A stretch of DNA of 11,165 bases from Prochlorococcus marinus str. MIT 9215 (GTDB lineage Bacteria > Cyanobacteriota > Cyanobacteriia > PCC-6307 > Cyanobiaceae). Positions 1 to 6,196 of this stretch are shown one piece after another (positions within the stretch are counted from its first letter, which is position 1; each line of letters opens with the position of its first letter). The stretch covers positions 1-11,165 of the forward strand of contig CATBLW010000162.1 in assembly GCA_949486985.1 (NCBI GenBank), read 5' to 3'. Made by a program: the position numbers and the translations under genes. The notes beneath the pieces were generated by a model. The model saw only the letters and a program-made list of their open reading frames with translations, had not been told where the DNA came from and searched no databases.

Positions 1-1030
1 ACCTGGCTGTTTCGCCAAGTATTAGGCCTTTACCGGATTGCAACTGTTGAATTAATACATTGCCTTTCGCTATCCCTTTGCCTTCAACTTGTGCCTGCCG
101 AATAACTATTGGGCAGCCCCCTGTGCTGACGATAATGCCAATTCCTGTTTCGGATGCCAATATCTCTCCAGGTTTATGTTCGCCCTGCCCCCATTTGCCA
201 AGTAGATGATGAACATCTTCCGATAGATCTGAACGTAATCTTTCGACCAAAGGCTCGGTTGAATGGATTTTGAGTCGTTTTTTGCCCCAGGTTGTATAGG
301 CATTTGAGTAATGCCCCATGACTTGGCGGTGAATGGACAAGGCTGATTGTTCCCAATCGATCATTTGGTCTTCTTTGCTAAGCATTCGGGCATATGTGAC
401 TTCATCATCAAATTGATCTTGAGGTATTAAATCTAATCTGGCCATTCGTTCTGATTCTTCGCCAGGTCCTGCGGCTTCAATTAGTGGTAATGCTTTCAGC
501 ATTAGGCGTGCTGTTAAATGGCTTAATCGATTGGCAAGTTGCTCTGAATTATCCAACAGGCCAATCGATATGGATTCTTGAAGTAATACAGGTCCTGTAT
601 CGAGGCCTTCTTCCATCGCCATAATCCCCACTCCTGTTTTTTCATCGCCACTGATCAGACTCCATTGGATAGGCCCAGCTCCTCGCCATCTGGGCAATAA
701 TGATCCGTGGCCGTTCCAGCATCCAAGCGGTGGATGAGCGAGAACATCAATGGGCAGAATCTGGCCGAAGGCCACAACTATTGATATATCTGCATCTAGT
801 TCTGCCAAGCTTGCTTGCAGTTCTGGTTCCTTTCTTATTCGAACCGGTGTAAAAACCTTTAGCCCCAATTCGATTGCTCTTTGCTTGACGGGTGAAGCAA
901 TCAGTTGCTTGCCTCGCCCGCGTCGTCTGTCTGGCTGGGTTACAACACCAACAAGTTGATGCCCTGCTTCGGCTAGAGCATTAAGAGTAGGAACAGCATA
1001 ATTTGGTGTGCCCCAAAAAAGTATTTTCAT
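1..1030 (-). CDS. fmt: Methionyl-tRNA formyltransferase (3' end beyond the left edge)
   Basis: Fmt transfers a formyl group from 10-formyl-tetrahydrofolate to methionyl-initiator tRNA in the cytoplasm. Reading the minus strand from the ATG at 1030 gives 343 open codons with no stop before the edge, so only the extreme C-terminus is missing. The protein opens MKILFWGTPNYAVPTL, the usual Rossmann-like start. The formyltransferase signature NGHGSLLPRWRGAGPIQ puts Asn at 106 and His at 108, the numbering of the E. coli catalytic residues; the third catalytic residue is Asp143 in EEGLDTGP. The C-terminal tRNA-binding domain follows, with TYARMLSKEDQMIDW near residues 215-229 and a beta-rich end. 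It is the last visible gene of the tldD-tldE-fmt run, 168 bases downstream of tldE, so it may share their transcript or have its own promoter. Nothing looks broken. Confidence 0.95.
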   Translation of the reverse strand, partial: MKILFWGTPNYAVPTLNALAEAGHQLVGVVTQPDRRRGRGKQLIASPVKQRAIELGLKVFTPVRIRKEPELQASLAELDADISIVVAFGQILPIDVLAHPPLGCWNGHGSLLPRWRGAGPIQWSLISGDEKTGVGIMAMEEGLDTGPVLLQESISIGLLDNSEQLANRLSHLTARLMLKALPLIEAAGPGEESERMARLDLIPQDQFDDEVTYARMLSKEDQMIDWEQSALSIHRQVMGHYSNAYTTWGKKRLKIHSTEPLVERLRSDLSEDVHHLLGKWGQGEHKPGEILASETGIGIIVSTGGCPIVIRQAQVEGKGIAKGNVLIQQLQSGKGLILGETAR

Positions 1031-1198
1031 TGATTCTTGTTATTGCTGAAATGTTGATGAGGTCTTATTTGTGGTCATGGGGTTTATGGCAAATGAATGA
1101 ATACTCATCGTACTAATTAGGTACCAATCTTTTTGTGGGTTGATTTTTTAGAGCAAAACGAGTTGTGGTTGATGTTATGTCTAAGGCGAGGGATTGCA
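1031..1198. other. Intergenic gap between tldE and fmt
   Basis: This is 168 AT-richer bases. On the minus strand I see no hairpin followed by a T run that would end the tldE transcript. Upstream of fmt, TTGGTA and TATTCA separated by 18 bases could be a weak sigma-70 promoter, but the match is poor. The palindrome CTAATTAG sits at 1113-1120 on the plus strand. I find no short gene here that I would defend. Confidence 0.4.
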
Positions 1199-2581
1199 TT
1201 AAGCTTCGCCGGTGATTGACAGGCCTTCCACCCATACATGAGGGCTTATCCCTCCTGGCCTAATAACGGAATCTGGTTCAATATGAATAATGCTATTCAG
1301 AAGTGTTCGAATGTCTCCTGCCACTGTCGCGGCTTCTATTGATATTTTTTCACCCTGATTAACGAGCCAGCCATCAAACGGCAATGAGAAAGAGCCTTGA
1401 CTTGCTTTCACTCCTGCGTGAAGTGCGTTCAACCCTTCGATCAACACAAAAGGTTCTTTCGTTTTCTGATGATGAAGATTACTGCCGCTACTTGCTCCTT
1501 CTGTTGTGCTGACTTCAAACCAGTCAGGACCAACTGAAACTTTTGCTCCAAGACCAGCATGGCCCGTAGGGGCAACACCAAATGCCCTGGCAGTCGCTTC
1601 TGAATGAAGAAAACTTTCTAAGCGACCACCGTCAATTAAGCAGAGCTTTCTTGTTGGTGTTCCTTCGCCGTCAAAAGCTGATGCACCTATATGGGACGGA
1701 TGAAGTCCGTTGTCATGGAGAGTTAAAAATGGAACAGCAATCGTGCTGCCAAGAGATTCACGTTGACTAAGGCTTACCCCATCCAACACGGCTCTTGCAT
1801 TGACCATGCTGCTGAAGGCTCCAAGCAGGTCAAGGATGGCATCAGGTGTGAAGCAAACAAGGTAGTTACCCGTTTGAATCGGCTTGTAGTCCAGATGGCT
1901 GATTGTGCAATCGGCAGCTTCCTGAATGCAACCGCTCAGATCAAGATCCTGACTGCCCAGTGCGAGTCTTACTGCACCACCACTGCGAGGTTTGCGGCCG
2001 TTCTCTTCAGCGCGTGCATAAAGATAAATACTTGCTTGCGTGCGTTTCATTTGGCGGAGTGCGCCCTCGCTGTTTAGATAAATTTGCTCGTAACTGGCTT
2101 CGGCAAGTCCGTTGTAAGGGACAGTAAGAATCGATGGATGGCGGCCGAGTAGATCAGCCTCTGCTTGCTTAAGCATCTCCAGTAGGCGTTTGATGCCTTG
2201 GCTTGGTCGCAGCGGTCGATGAAGATCTGGTAGCGGAGCCTTCGCCTGTGGTGAGAAGGCGGGTACATCGCTTGGATTGCCAAAATCGCTTGCTTGGCGT
2301 GCAAGTCGAAGTGCTTTTCCTAGTCCAGCATCTGTGAGATCAGAGGTGCTTGTGATCCCGATTAATCCTTGGTCATTCCAAACACGGACAGTGATTGAGC
2401 TGCGTTGTGATCCTTTCATTTGCTTGGCCTCACCACGATCAACCTGTACGGAGCTGTCATTGCTGCAGGCAGCACCTAGATCCCATTGGCGAATTCCTTC
2501 GGTTTTGGCAAATTGATTGAGCTTGTCGCTTAGGGCATGACAGTTGAGCCCAATGGTTGGTGAGGGTTGTTGGATGTTCAT
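1199..2581 (-). CDS. tldE: TldE/PmbA, non-zinc partner of the TldD/TldE protease
   Basis: The 460-residue product fits the PmbA/TldD family (E. coli TldE is about 450). In the known system TldD and TldE form a heterodimer that degrades or trims unstructured peptides, for example in microcin B17 and CcdA processing; TldE contributes to the chamber and carries no metal site. Consistent with this, no HExxxH motif is present, in contrast to the gene just upstream. The N-terminal half has the family pattern of a beta-rich domain (around VQVDRGEAKQMKGSQRSSITVRVW), and the C-terminal half resembles TldE in GHAGLGAKVS and FVLIEGLNALHAGVKASQG. The ATG at 2581 lies 2 bases after the tldD stop, so the two are almost surely co-transcribed. 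No natural substrate can be read from the neighbourhood. Confidence 0.87.
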   Translation of the reverse strand: MNIQQPSPTIGLNCHALSDKLNQFAKTEGIRQWDLGAACSNDSSVQVDRGEAKQMKGSQRSSITVRVWNDQGLIGITSTSDLTDAGLGKALRLARQASDFGNPSDVPAFSPQAKAPLPDLHRPLRPSQGIKRLLEMLKQAEADLLGRHPSILTVPYNGLAEASYEQIYLNSEGALRQMKRTQASIYLYARAEENGRKPRSGGAVRLALGSQDLDLSGCIQEAADCTISHLDYKPIQTGNYLVCFTPDAILDLLGAFSSMVNARAVLDGVSLSQRESLGSTIAVPFLTLHDNGLHPSHIGASAFDGEGTPTRKLCLIDGGRLESFLHSEATARAFGVAPTGHAGLGAKVSVGPDWFEVSTTEGASSGSNLHHQKTKEPFVLIEGLNALHAGVKASQGSFSLPFDGWLVNQGEKISIEAATVAGDIRTLLNSIIHIEPDSVIRPGGISPHVWVEGLSITGEA

Positions 2582-2583
2582 GC

Positions 2584-4029
2584 TCAGCGGCCTCCAACGG
2601 TGATCGAATCAACCTTGATATGGGGTTGCCCCACCGTGACAAAGATGCTGCCACTCACGGAACCGCAAAAACCAGCGGCGAGCTCTAAATCATTGGCGCA
2701 CATTGAGATCCGTGGCATTACCTCTTTCGCTTCTCCAATCAAGGTGGCTCCTTTGACTGGTTTGGTGAGTTTGCCGTTGTTGATGAGATAACCCTCCTCA
2801 ACAGAGAAGTTGAATTGCCCGGTAGGGCCAACACTTCCTCCTCCCATTGACTTGCAATAGAGCCCATGGTCGATGGATTCAATCAGTGCTTCGGGGGTGT
2901 GAGGCCCTGCGGCGATATAGGTATTACGCATTCGGCTTGCAGCAGCAAAGGTGTGCCCTTGTCGCCGTCCGCTACCCGTGCGGGGGTGTCCGGTACGAAG
3001 TTCTCCTGCCCTATCGCTGATGAAACGTTTCAGCACACCGTTTTCGATCAAAACGGTTCGTTGCGATTCCATGCCTTCGTCGTCCATGCTCACAGAACCA
3101 AAGGCTTCATCAGTGAGACCTTCATCGATGGCTGTCACAGCTTCATGGGCGATCGACTCATTAATCTTGTCGGCAAAGGGTGTTGTGCAGCGTTCAATTT
3201 GCGTGGTCTCAAGAAGGTGTCCGCAGGCTTCATGGAAGATCACGCCGCCGAAGCGATTGGCTAAGACAGCGGGCATCTGACCTGCATCGACATAGTCGGC
3301 ATAAAGCATGATTCCTGCGCTTTCGCAGACTTCCCGAGCACTTGCTTCTGCATTCCATTGACGAAGGTCATCAGGTTTGTTCGACGTGCCGTATCGCCGT
3401 CCAATGCTTGAGCGGTGATCGCCATCAGCGGCAAGAACATTCAGCCCAACTGACTGATGAAGACGAATATCACGACCGAATGTGCCATCACTTGCAGCGA
3501 CGAGAACTTCTTGCCAATCGCGGGCATAGCTACCGCGCCGAACCTGTAGATGTTTTCCGTATTGCTCGAGCAATGAAGTGCCATTCAAAAGATGTTCACT
3601 GGCTTCTTGAAGCTCAGGACAGTTTTTGAACCAGTTACGTTTCTCAATAGCAAAATCCTGCAGGGTCTTTAAGCCTTCAAATGATGAGTTGATGGCTCCG
3701 TTCACCTGCAGCCCCAGCATGGCCAAGGCTTCTTCTAATGCCTTGTCTAGGCCAGCTTTCGATACATCGTTCGTGCTAACAAAACCATCCCTTTCGCCTA
3801 AGAAGACTCTGATACCAGCTCCTCTGCCAAATGAAGGATTAACACTGGTAATGGCATCTTGCTCAGCCAAGACACCCAGATGATCCGTTTGTTCCAGAAA
3901 GATTTCAATCAGATCAGCGCCGGCAGATCGGCCACGTGCCAACAGCGATTCAAGTTGCCCTTCCCAATCTCCATTGAAGGATTCTGATTCCAGTGCAGGA
4001 GTTTGATCTGGTGTGTAGGTCGCGATCAA
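2584..4029 (-). CDS. tldD: TldD zinc metalloprotease subunit (TTG start)
   Basis: TldD is the catalytic half of the cytoplasmic TldD/TldE peptidase. I place the start at the TTG ending at 4029, giving 481 residues, the same length as E. coli TldD. Six bases upstream lies AGGAG. The frame stays open upstream to another TTG at 4167, but those 46 residues have no family resemblance and there is no in-frame ATG. Family hallmarks are visible: VNPSFGRGAGIRVFLGERDG in the N-terminal domain, the zinc motif HEACGH at about 266-271 with its catalytic Glu, and the C-terminal GFCGSVSGS with Cys at about 455, matching the conserved third metal ligand. GQPHIKVDSITVGG closes the protein as expected. tldE follows after 2 bases. 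The protein looks complete and active. RiPP maturation, toxin/antitoxin turnover and general peptide clearance are all possible roles. Confidence 0.9.
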   Translation of the reverse strand: MIATYTPDQTPALESESFNGDWEGQLESLLARGRSAGADLIEIFLEQTDHLGVLAEQDAITSVNPSFGRGAGIRVFLGERDGFVSTNDVSKAGLDKALEEALAMLGLQVNGAINSSFEGLKTLQDFAIEKRNWFKNCPELQEASEHLLNGTSLLEQYGKHLQVRRGSYARDWQEVLVAASDGTFGRDIRLHQSVGLNVLAADGDHRSSIGRRYGTSNKPDDLRQWNAEASAREVCESAGIMLYADYVDAGQMPAVLANRFGGVIFHEACGHLLETTQIERCTTPFADKINESIAHEAVTAIDEGLTDEAFGSVSMDDEGMESQRTVLIENGVLKRFISDRAGELRTGHPRTGSGRRQGHTFAAASRMRNTYIAAGPHTPEALIESIDHGLYCKSMGGGSVGPTGQFNFSVEEGYLINNGKLTKPVKGATLIGEAKEVMPRISMCANDLELAAGFCGSVSGSIFVTVGQPHIKVDSITVGGR

Positions 4030-4035
4030 AGCCTT

Positions 4036-4040
4036 CTCCT
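4036..4040 (-). promoter_or_regulatory. Shine-Dalgarno site that decides the tldD start
   Basis: The minus strand reads AGGAG, then 6 bases, then TTG ATC GCG. This is one of the clearest ribosome binding sites in the window. It supports a TTG start where no in-frame ATG exists, and it gives a protein of the usual family length. Confidence 0.65.
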
Positions 4041-4200
4041 GCAGGATTGGTTGATTATGGGAAAAATTGTCTGAAAGCAGTTGCTTGAAGCCGTGAATGC
4101 TGGCGAAGCGAAAGATATAAGGCTTGTGGGGAGGCTTGTTGAGAAAGCCAATGCGACCTTCTCTCAAAGAAAGCGAATGCTATGAACCTAGAAAACAGAT
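4041..4200. other. Leader region between DUF2996 gene and tldD
   Basis: With the TTG start at 4029 for tldD, about 170 bases separate it from the stop of the DUF2996 gene. On the minus strand there is a short direct repeat, ACAAGCC-TCCCC-ACAAGCC, just ahead of CTTATATC, which could serve as a -10 element. I see no good -35 and no intrinsic terminator. The reading frame of tldD remains open to 4167, so an N-terminal extension cannot be excluded. Confidence 0.35.
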
Positions 4201-4938
4201 TCAGTTTGCACCCAACCACTTCTGGCCATTAAGCCGCTGCAAAAGGCGGGAGCGCAACAAAGGAAGTGTTGTTTTTTTCTCATCGATCAGGAATGGCTCA
4301 AGCAGGCTGGGCTCAGTTCCTGGATCAGCAAGGGCAATCGTCTTGCTGGAGTTGATGGAATCACTCGAAAAACAGAGCCAAAAGCGCCTGTCACTAGGAA
4401 TATCACCGCTGACCATCCAACAGGAACCGCCAACTACAGGCCTTTTGCCTTGGTTTAGCTCTAGCGCAGTTGGTTTTAGACCGTACTCATTAAGAGCTTG
4501 GCTAAGGGAGGGAATGAAATCTTCACGAATGAAAATTTCGAATGGCTTGTCTTCGAGCTTTGGTGCAGGAGTCTTTTTAACCACAGCTGGCTTGGCTTTG
4601 TCTGGCTGGGCTTGGTCTGGCTTGGCTTTGTCTGATTTGGCAGTTTCTTTGTCAACTGCAGCATTTTTCAATTGAGGCTTGGCTTGCGAAGCTGTTGGCA
4701 TTTCAGCCTTGCCAGTCTCAGGAGTGGCTGGAGTCGCTTTCTGAGCTTCAGGCTTGTTATCAGCCATTGATTGAATTTCTGCTGTGGCAACATCAGCCTT
4801 TGCATCAACAGCCTTTGCATCAACAGCGTTGCTTGCTGCAGGCTTATTTATTTCTGATGTTGTATTAGCGGGCTGTTTTTCCTGTTGAGCTGATGATTGA
4901 GCTGGGTTCTCTGCCATTGGTTTATCACTGGAAGGCAT
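4201..4938 (-). CDS. DUF2996 cyanobacterial protein with disordered repeat N-terminus
   Basis: The C-terminal ~115 residues match what I know of DUF2996, a cyanobacterial family of unknown function: KPFEIFIREDFIPSL, then PVVGGSCWMVSGDIP, RRFWLCFSS, EPFLIDEKKTTLPLL and the strongly typical ending LLQRLNGQKWLGAN. Ahead of it lies about 130 residues rich in Ala, Lys, Pro, Glu and Gln with short tandem repeats (AVDAK twice; DKAKP-DQAQP-DKAKP), surely disordered. There is no signal peptide or membrane segment. The start is uncertain: ATG at 4938 (245 residues) is my choice, ATG at 4917 would give 238, and a TTG at 4980 would give 259; none has a strong Shine-Dalgarno. It sits between the LapA-like gene and tldD on the same strand, with modest gaps on both sides. 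The role is unknown. Confidence 0.75.
   Translation of the reverse strand: MPSSDKPMAENPAQSSAQQEKQPANTTSEINKPAASNAVDAKAVDAKADVATAEIQSMADNKPEAQKATPATPETGKAEMPTASQAKPQLKNAAVDKETAKSDKAKPDQAQPDKAKPAVVKKTPAPKLEDKPFEIFIREDFIPSLSQALNEYGLKPTALELNQGKRPVVGGSCWMVSGDIPSDRRFWLCFSSDSINSSKTIALADPGTEPSLLEPFLIDEKKTTLPLLRSRLLQRLNGQKWLGAN
4589..4633 (-). repeat. Three tandem 15-base units in the DUF2996 linker
   Basis: Units one and three (plus strand GGCTTGGCTTTGTCT) are identical and the middle one differs at two positions. A more decayed fourth unit (GATTTGGCAGTTTCT) follows at 4634-4648. In frame they encode DKAKP, DQAQP and DKAKP, with ETAKS as the decayed copy. The unit is a multiple of three, so copy-number change keeps the frame. 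Confidence 0.8.
4796..4825 (-). repeat. Perfect 15-base tandem duplication in the DUF2996 linker
   Basis: The plus-strand unit GCCTTTGCATCAACA occurs twice back to back without a mismatch and encodes AVDAK twice. Perfect identity at the DNA level suggests a recent slippage event independent of the other repeat in the same gene. Confidence 0.85.
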
Positions 4939-4998
4939 TAGCGGTAGTTCTTTTCTCTCATCTGGGGTGTCGATGCTCAATGGATCAGAACAGCTTCT

Positions 4999-5019
4999 CT
5001 GAACTGTAAGCAGTTTCAG
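4999..5019 (-). other. Hairpin between LapA-like and DUF2996 genes
   Basis: CTGAACTG, loop TAAG, CAGTTTCAG forms an 8-bp stem with one bulged base. It lies about 25 bases past the stop of the LapA-like gene. There is no T run after it on the minus strand, so it is not a classical intrinsic terminator; it could stabilise the 3' end of the upstream message or attenuate read-through. Confidence 0.45.
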
Positions 5020-5043
5020 GACTCCCTTACAAGATTTACTGCT

Positions 5044-5589
5044 TTACCAATCCTCGCTGATGCTCTCACTCCAAGAATCACTTTCGATTTCGCTTTCGTA
5101 AGTGTTTGCTGGTGAAGTCTCTTCGGGCTGTTGATGCGGTTGGCGTGGTTGATGGTCGTTTTCAGCCTGCCGGCTACGTGGACCTTTTCTGATGACGCGA
5201 AAAGGAACAGCAACAGTCGGGGATGGATCACGAACATCTCGTTCTGGGCTTGCCTGTTGTGGTTTGAAGTCTTGCGTTGCTTCAAATCTTGTTTCCTGCC
5301 ATTGCTCTGATCTTGGATTATTGAAAAATGGCTCCGGTTCTTGTGCTGCTTGATGAACCTTGCGACGCAGTGGAGTTTGGTTCTCTGGTCGTGAAAAACC
5401 GGCCCCAGCAGCGAGAATGGCCCCTGACGCTCCTCCAAGAAAGAGCCAGCCACCGAGGCTCCAAGAGGGTGAGCGCCATACGAGAACCCTCAAGCTGACT
5501 GGTTGTTTGAGATTCAGGCAAGCCACCACAAGTACGGCCAACAGTGGAACGACGCATGGCAATAGCAGGAGCCTCTGCAGAACCTTCAT
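5044..5589 (-). CDS. Small two-helix membrane protein, LapA-like (DUF1049), with long hydrophilic tail
   Basis: The product has 181 residues. Two hydrophobic helices are visible at about 5-25 and 46-64, joined by a short loop reading CLNLKQPVSLRVLVW. A helix, an Asn followed by alternating V/L positions, then a Gly-rich second helix (GGASGAILAAGAG) is the plan of LapA/DUF1049 proteins, but I rate this as fold-level resemblance only. From residue 65 on the protein is polar and probably disordered, rich in Gln, Pro, Arg and Glu, and ends in an acidic Ser/Glu/Asp stretch finishing EDW. The ATG overlaps the ubiX stop as ATGA, so translation is probably coupled to ubiX. In E. coli LapA acts with LapB in LPS assembly control; whether that applies here is unknown. 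Confidence 0.7.
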   Translation of the reverse strand: MKVLQRLLLLPCVVPLLAVLVVACLNLKQPVSLRVLVWRSPSWSLGGWLFLGGASGAILAAGAGFSRPENQTPLRRKVHQAAQEPEPFFNNPRSEQWQETRFEATQDFKPQQASPERDVRDPSPTVAVPFRVIRKGPRSRQAENDHQPRQPHQQPEETSPANTYESEIESDSWSESISEDW

Positions 5590-6194
5590 CGCTGAGGTCC
5601 ACTCCAGCGATCAAGCGGTGCTAATGACTCACCAAGTCCATCAAAAAGTCTGATCACAAGAAAATCGACCATATCTTCTAGTGATTGGGGCTTTGTGTAC
5701 CAAGCAGGAATCGGTGGGGAAATTCTGGCTCCAGCTTCGGCAAGCTGTGTAAGGTTTCGCAGGTGAATGAGGCTCCATGGCATTTCCCTTGGCGCCAAGA
5801 TCAATGGACGACGCTCTTTTAAATGCACATCAGCACAACGCTCGATGAGATCAAGAGCAACGCCAGCACAGATCCTGCCAACAGTGCCCATCGTGCAGGG
5901 CACAATCACCATCCCTTGGGTTTGGAAGCTACCACTAGCAATTGCAGCACTATTGTCATTCCAGTGATGACATTTAAGCGAGCCTGTATTTACTTTCAGG
6001 CGATCACGCCAAAAAGCCTCTTGTTTGGATGGCGAGACAGGAATATTGATTCCTGACTCAGCTTTCCAAACTTTATAAGCACCACGGCTTACAATCAATT
6101 CAACCTCTCGGTTGTTTCTCAGCAATAGCTGTAAAGATCTTTCTGCAATTTGCTGAGCAGAAGCTCCAGTGACGCCAATGACGTAGGGATTCAT
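5586..6194 (-). CDS. ubiX: UbiX-type flavin prenyltransferase
   Basis: UbiX joins dimethylallyl phosphate to FMN to give prenyl-FMN, the cofactor of UbiD decarboxylases, which in cyanobacteria are thought to serve plastoquinone synthesis. The 202-residue length is normal. The FMN loop is GVTGASAQQ at 7-15. Allowing a constant offset of three from Pseudomonas UbiX, the known active-site residues all appear: Ser12, Glu46, Lys126, Arg136 and Glu137 (REMP), Tyr166 (PAWY) and Arg182. The signature VPCTMGTVGRICAG lies at 98-111. The loop has Ala-Gln-Gln where many homologues have Gly-x-x-Tyr; this seems a lineage trait, not damage. The ATG at 6194 is 2 bases past the stop of the RNase R-like gene, and the LapA-like gene overlaps its stop. 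No ubiD is in the window. Confidence 0.93.
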   Translation of the reverse strand: MNPYVIGVTGASAQQIAERSLQLLLRNNREVELIVSRGAYKVWKAESGINIPVSPSKQEAFWRDRLKVNTGSLKCHHWNDNSAAIASGSFQTQGMVIVPCTMGTVGRICAGVALDLIERCADVHLKERRPLILAPREMPWSLIHLRNLTQLAEAGARISPPIPAWYTKPQSLEDMVDFLVIRLFDGLGESLAPLDRWSGPQR

Positions 6195-6196
6195 CC

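Noticed and set aside
1051..1116. Plus-strand 21-codon ORF (begins MLMRSYLWSW) in the tldE-fmt gap
   Set aside because: It resembles no known small photosystem or other peptide, has no Shine-Dalgarno, and could easily occur by chance.
1110..1124. GTA...TAC palindrome resembling an NtcA site
   Set aside because: The half-sites are 9 bases apart, not the 8 required for NtcA, and no suitable -10 element stands downstream for fmt.
2866..3264. Long plus-strand ORFs opposite tldD, and similar ones opposite tldE and the RNase R-like gene
   Set aside because: They are antisense shadows of clearly recognised genes, with no domain or start-site support.
4476..4664. Minus-strand ORF with a TKPSQ repeat
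   Set aside because: It is a frame-shifted reading of the 15-base tandem repeats in the DUF2996 gene.
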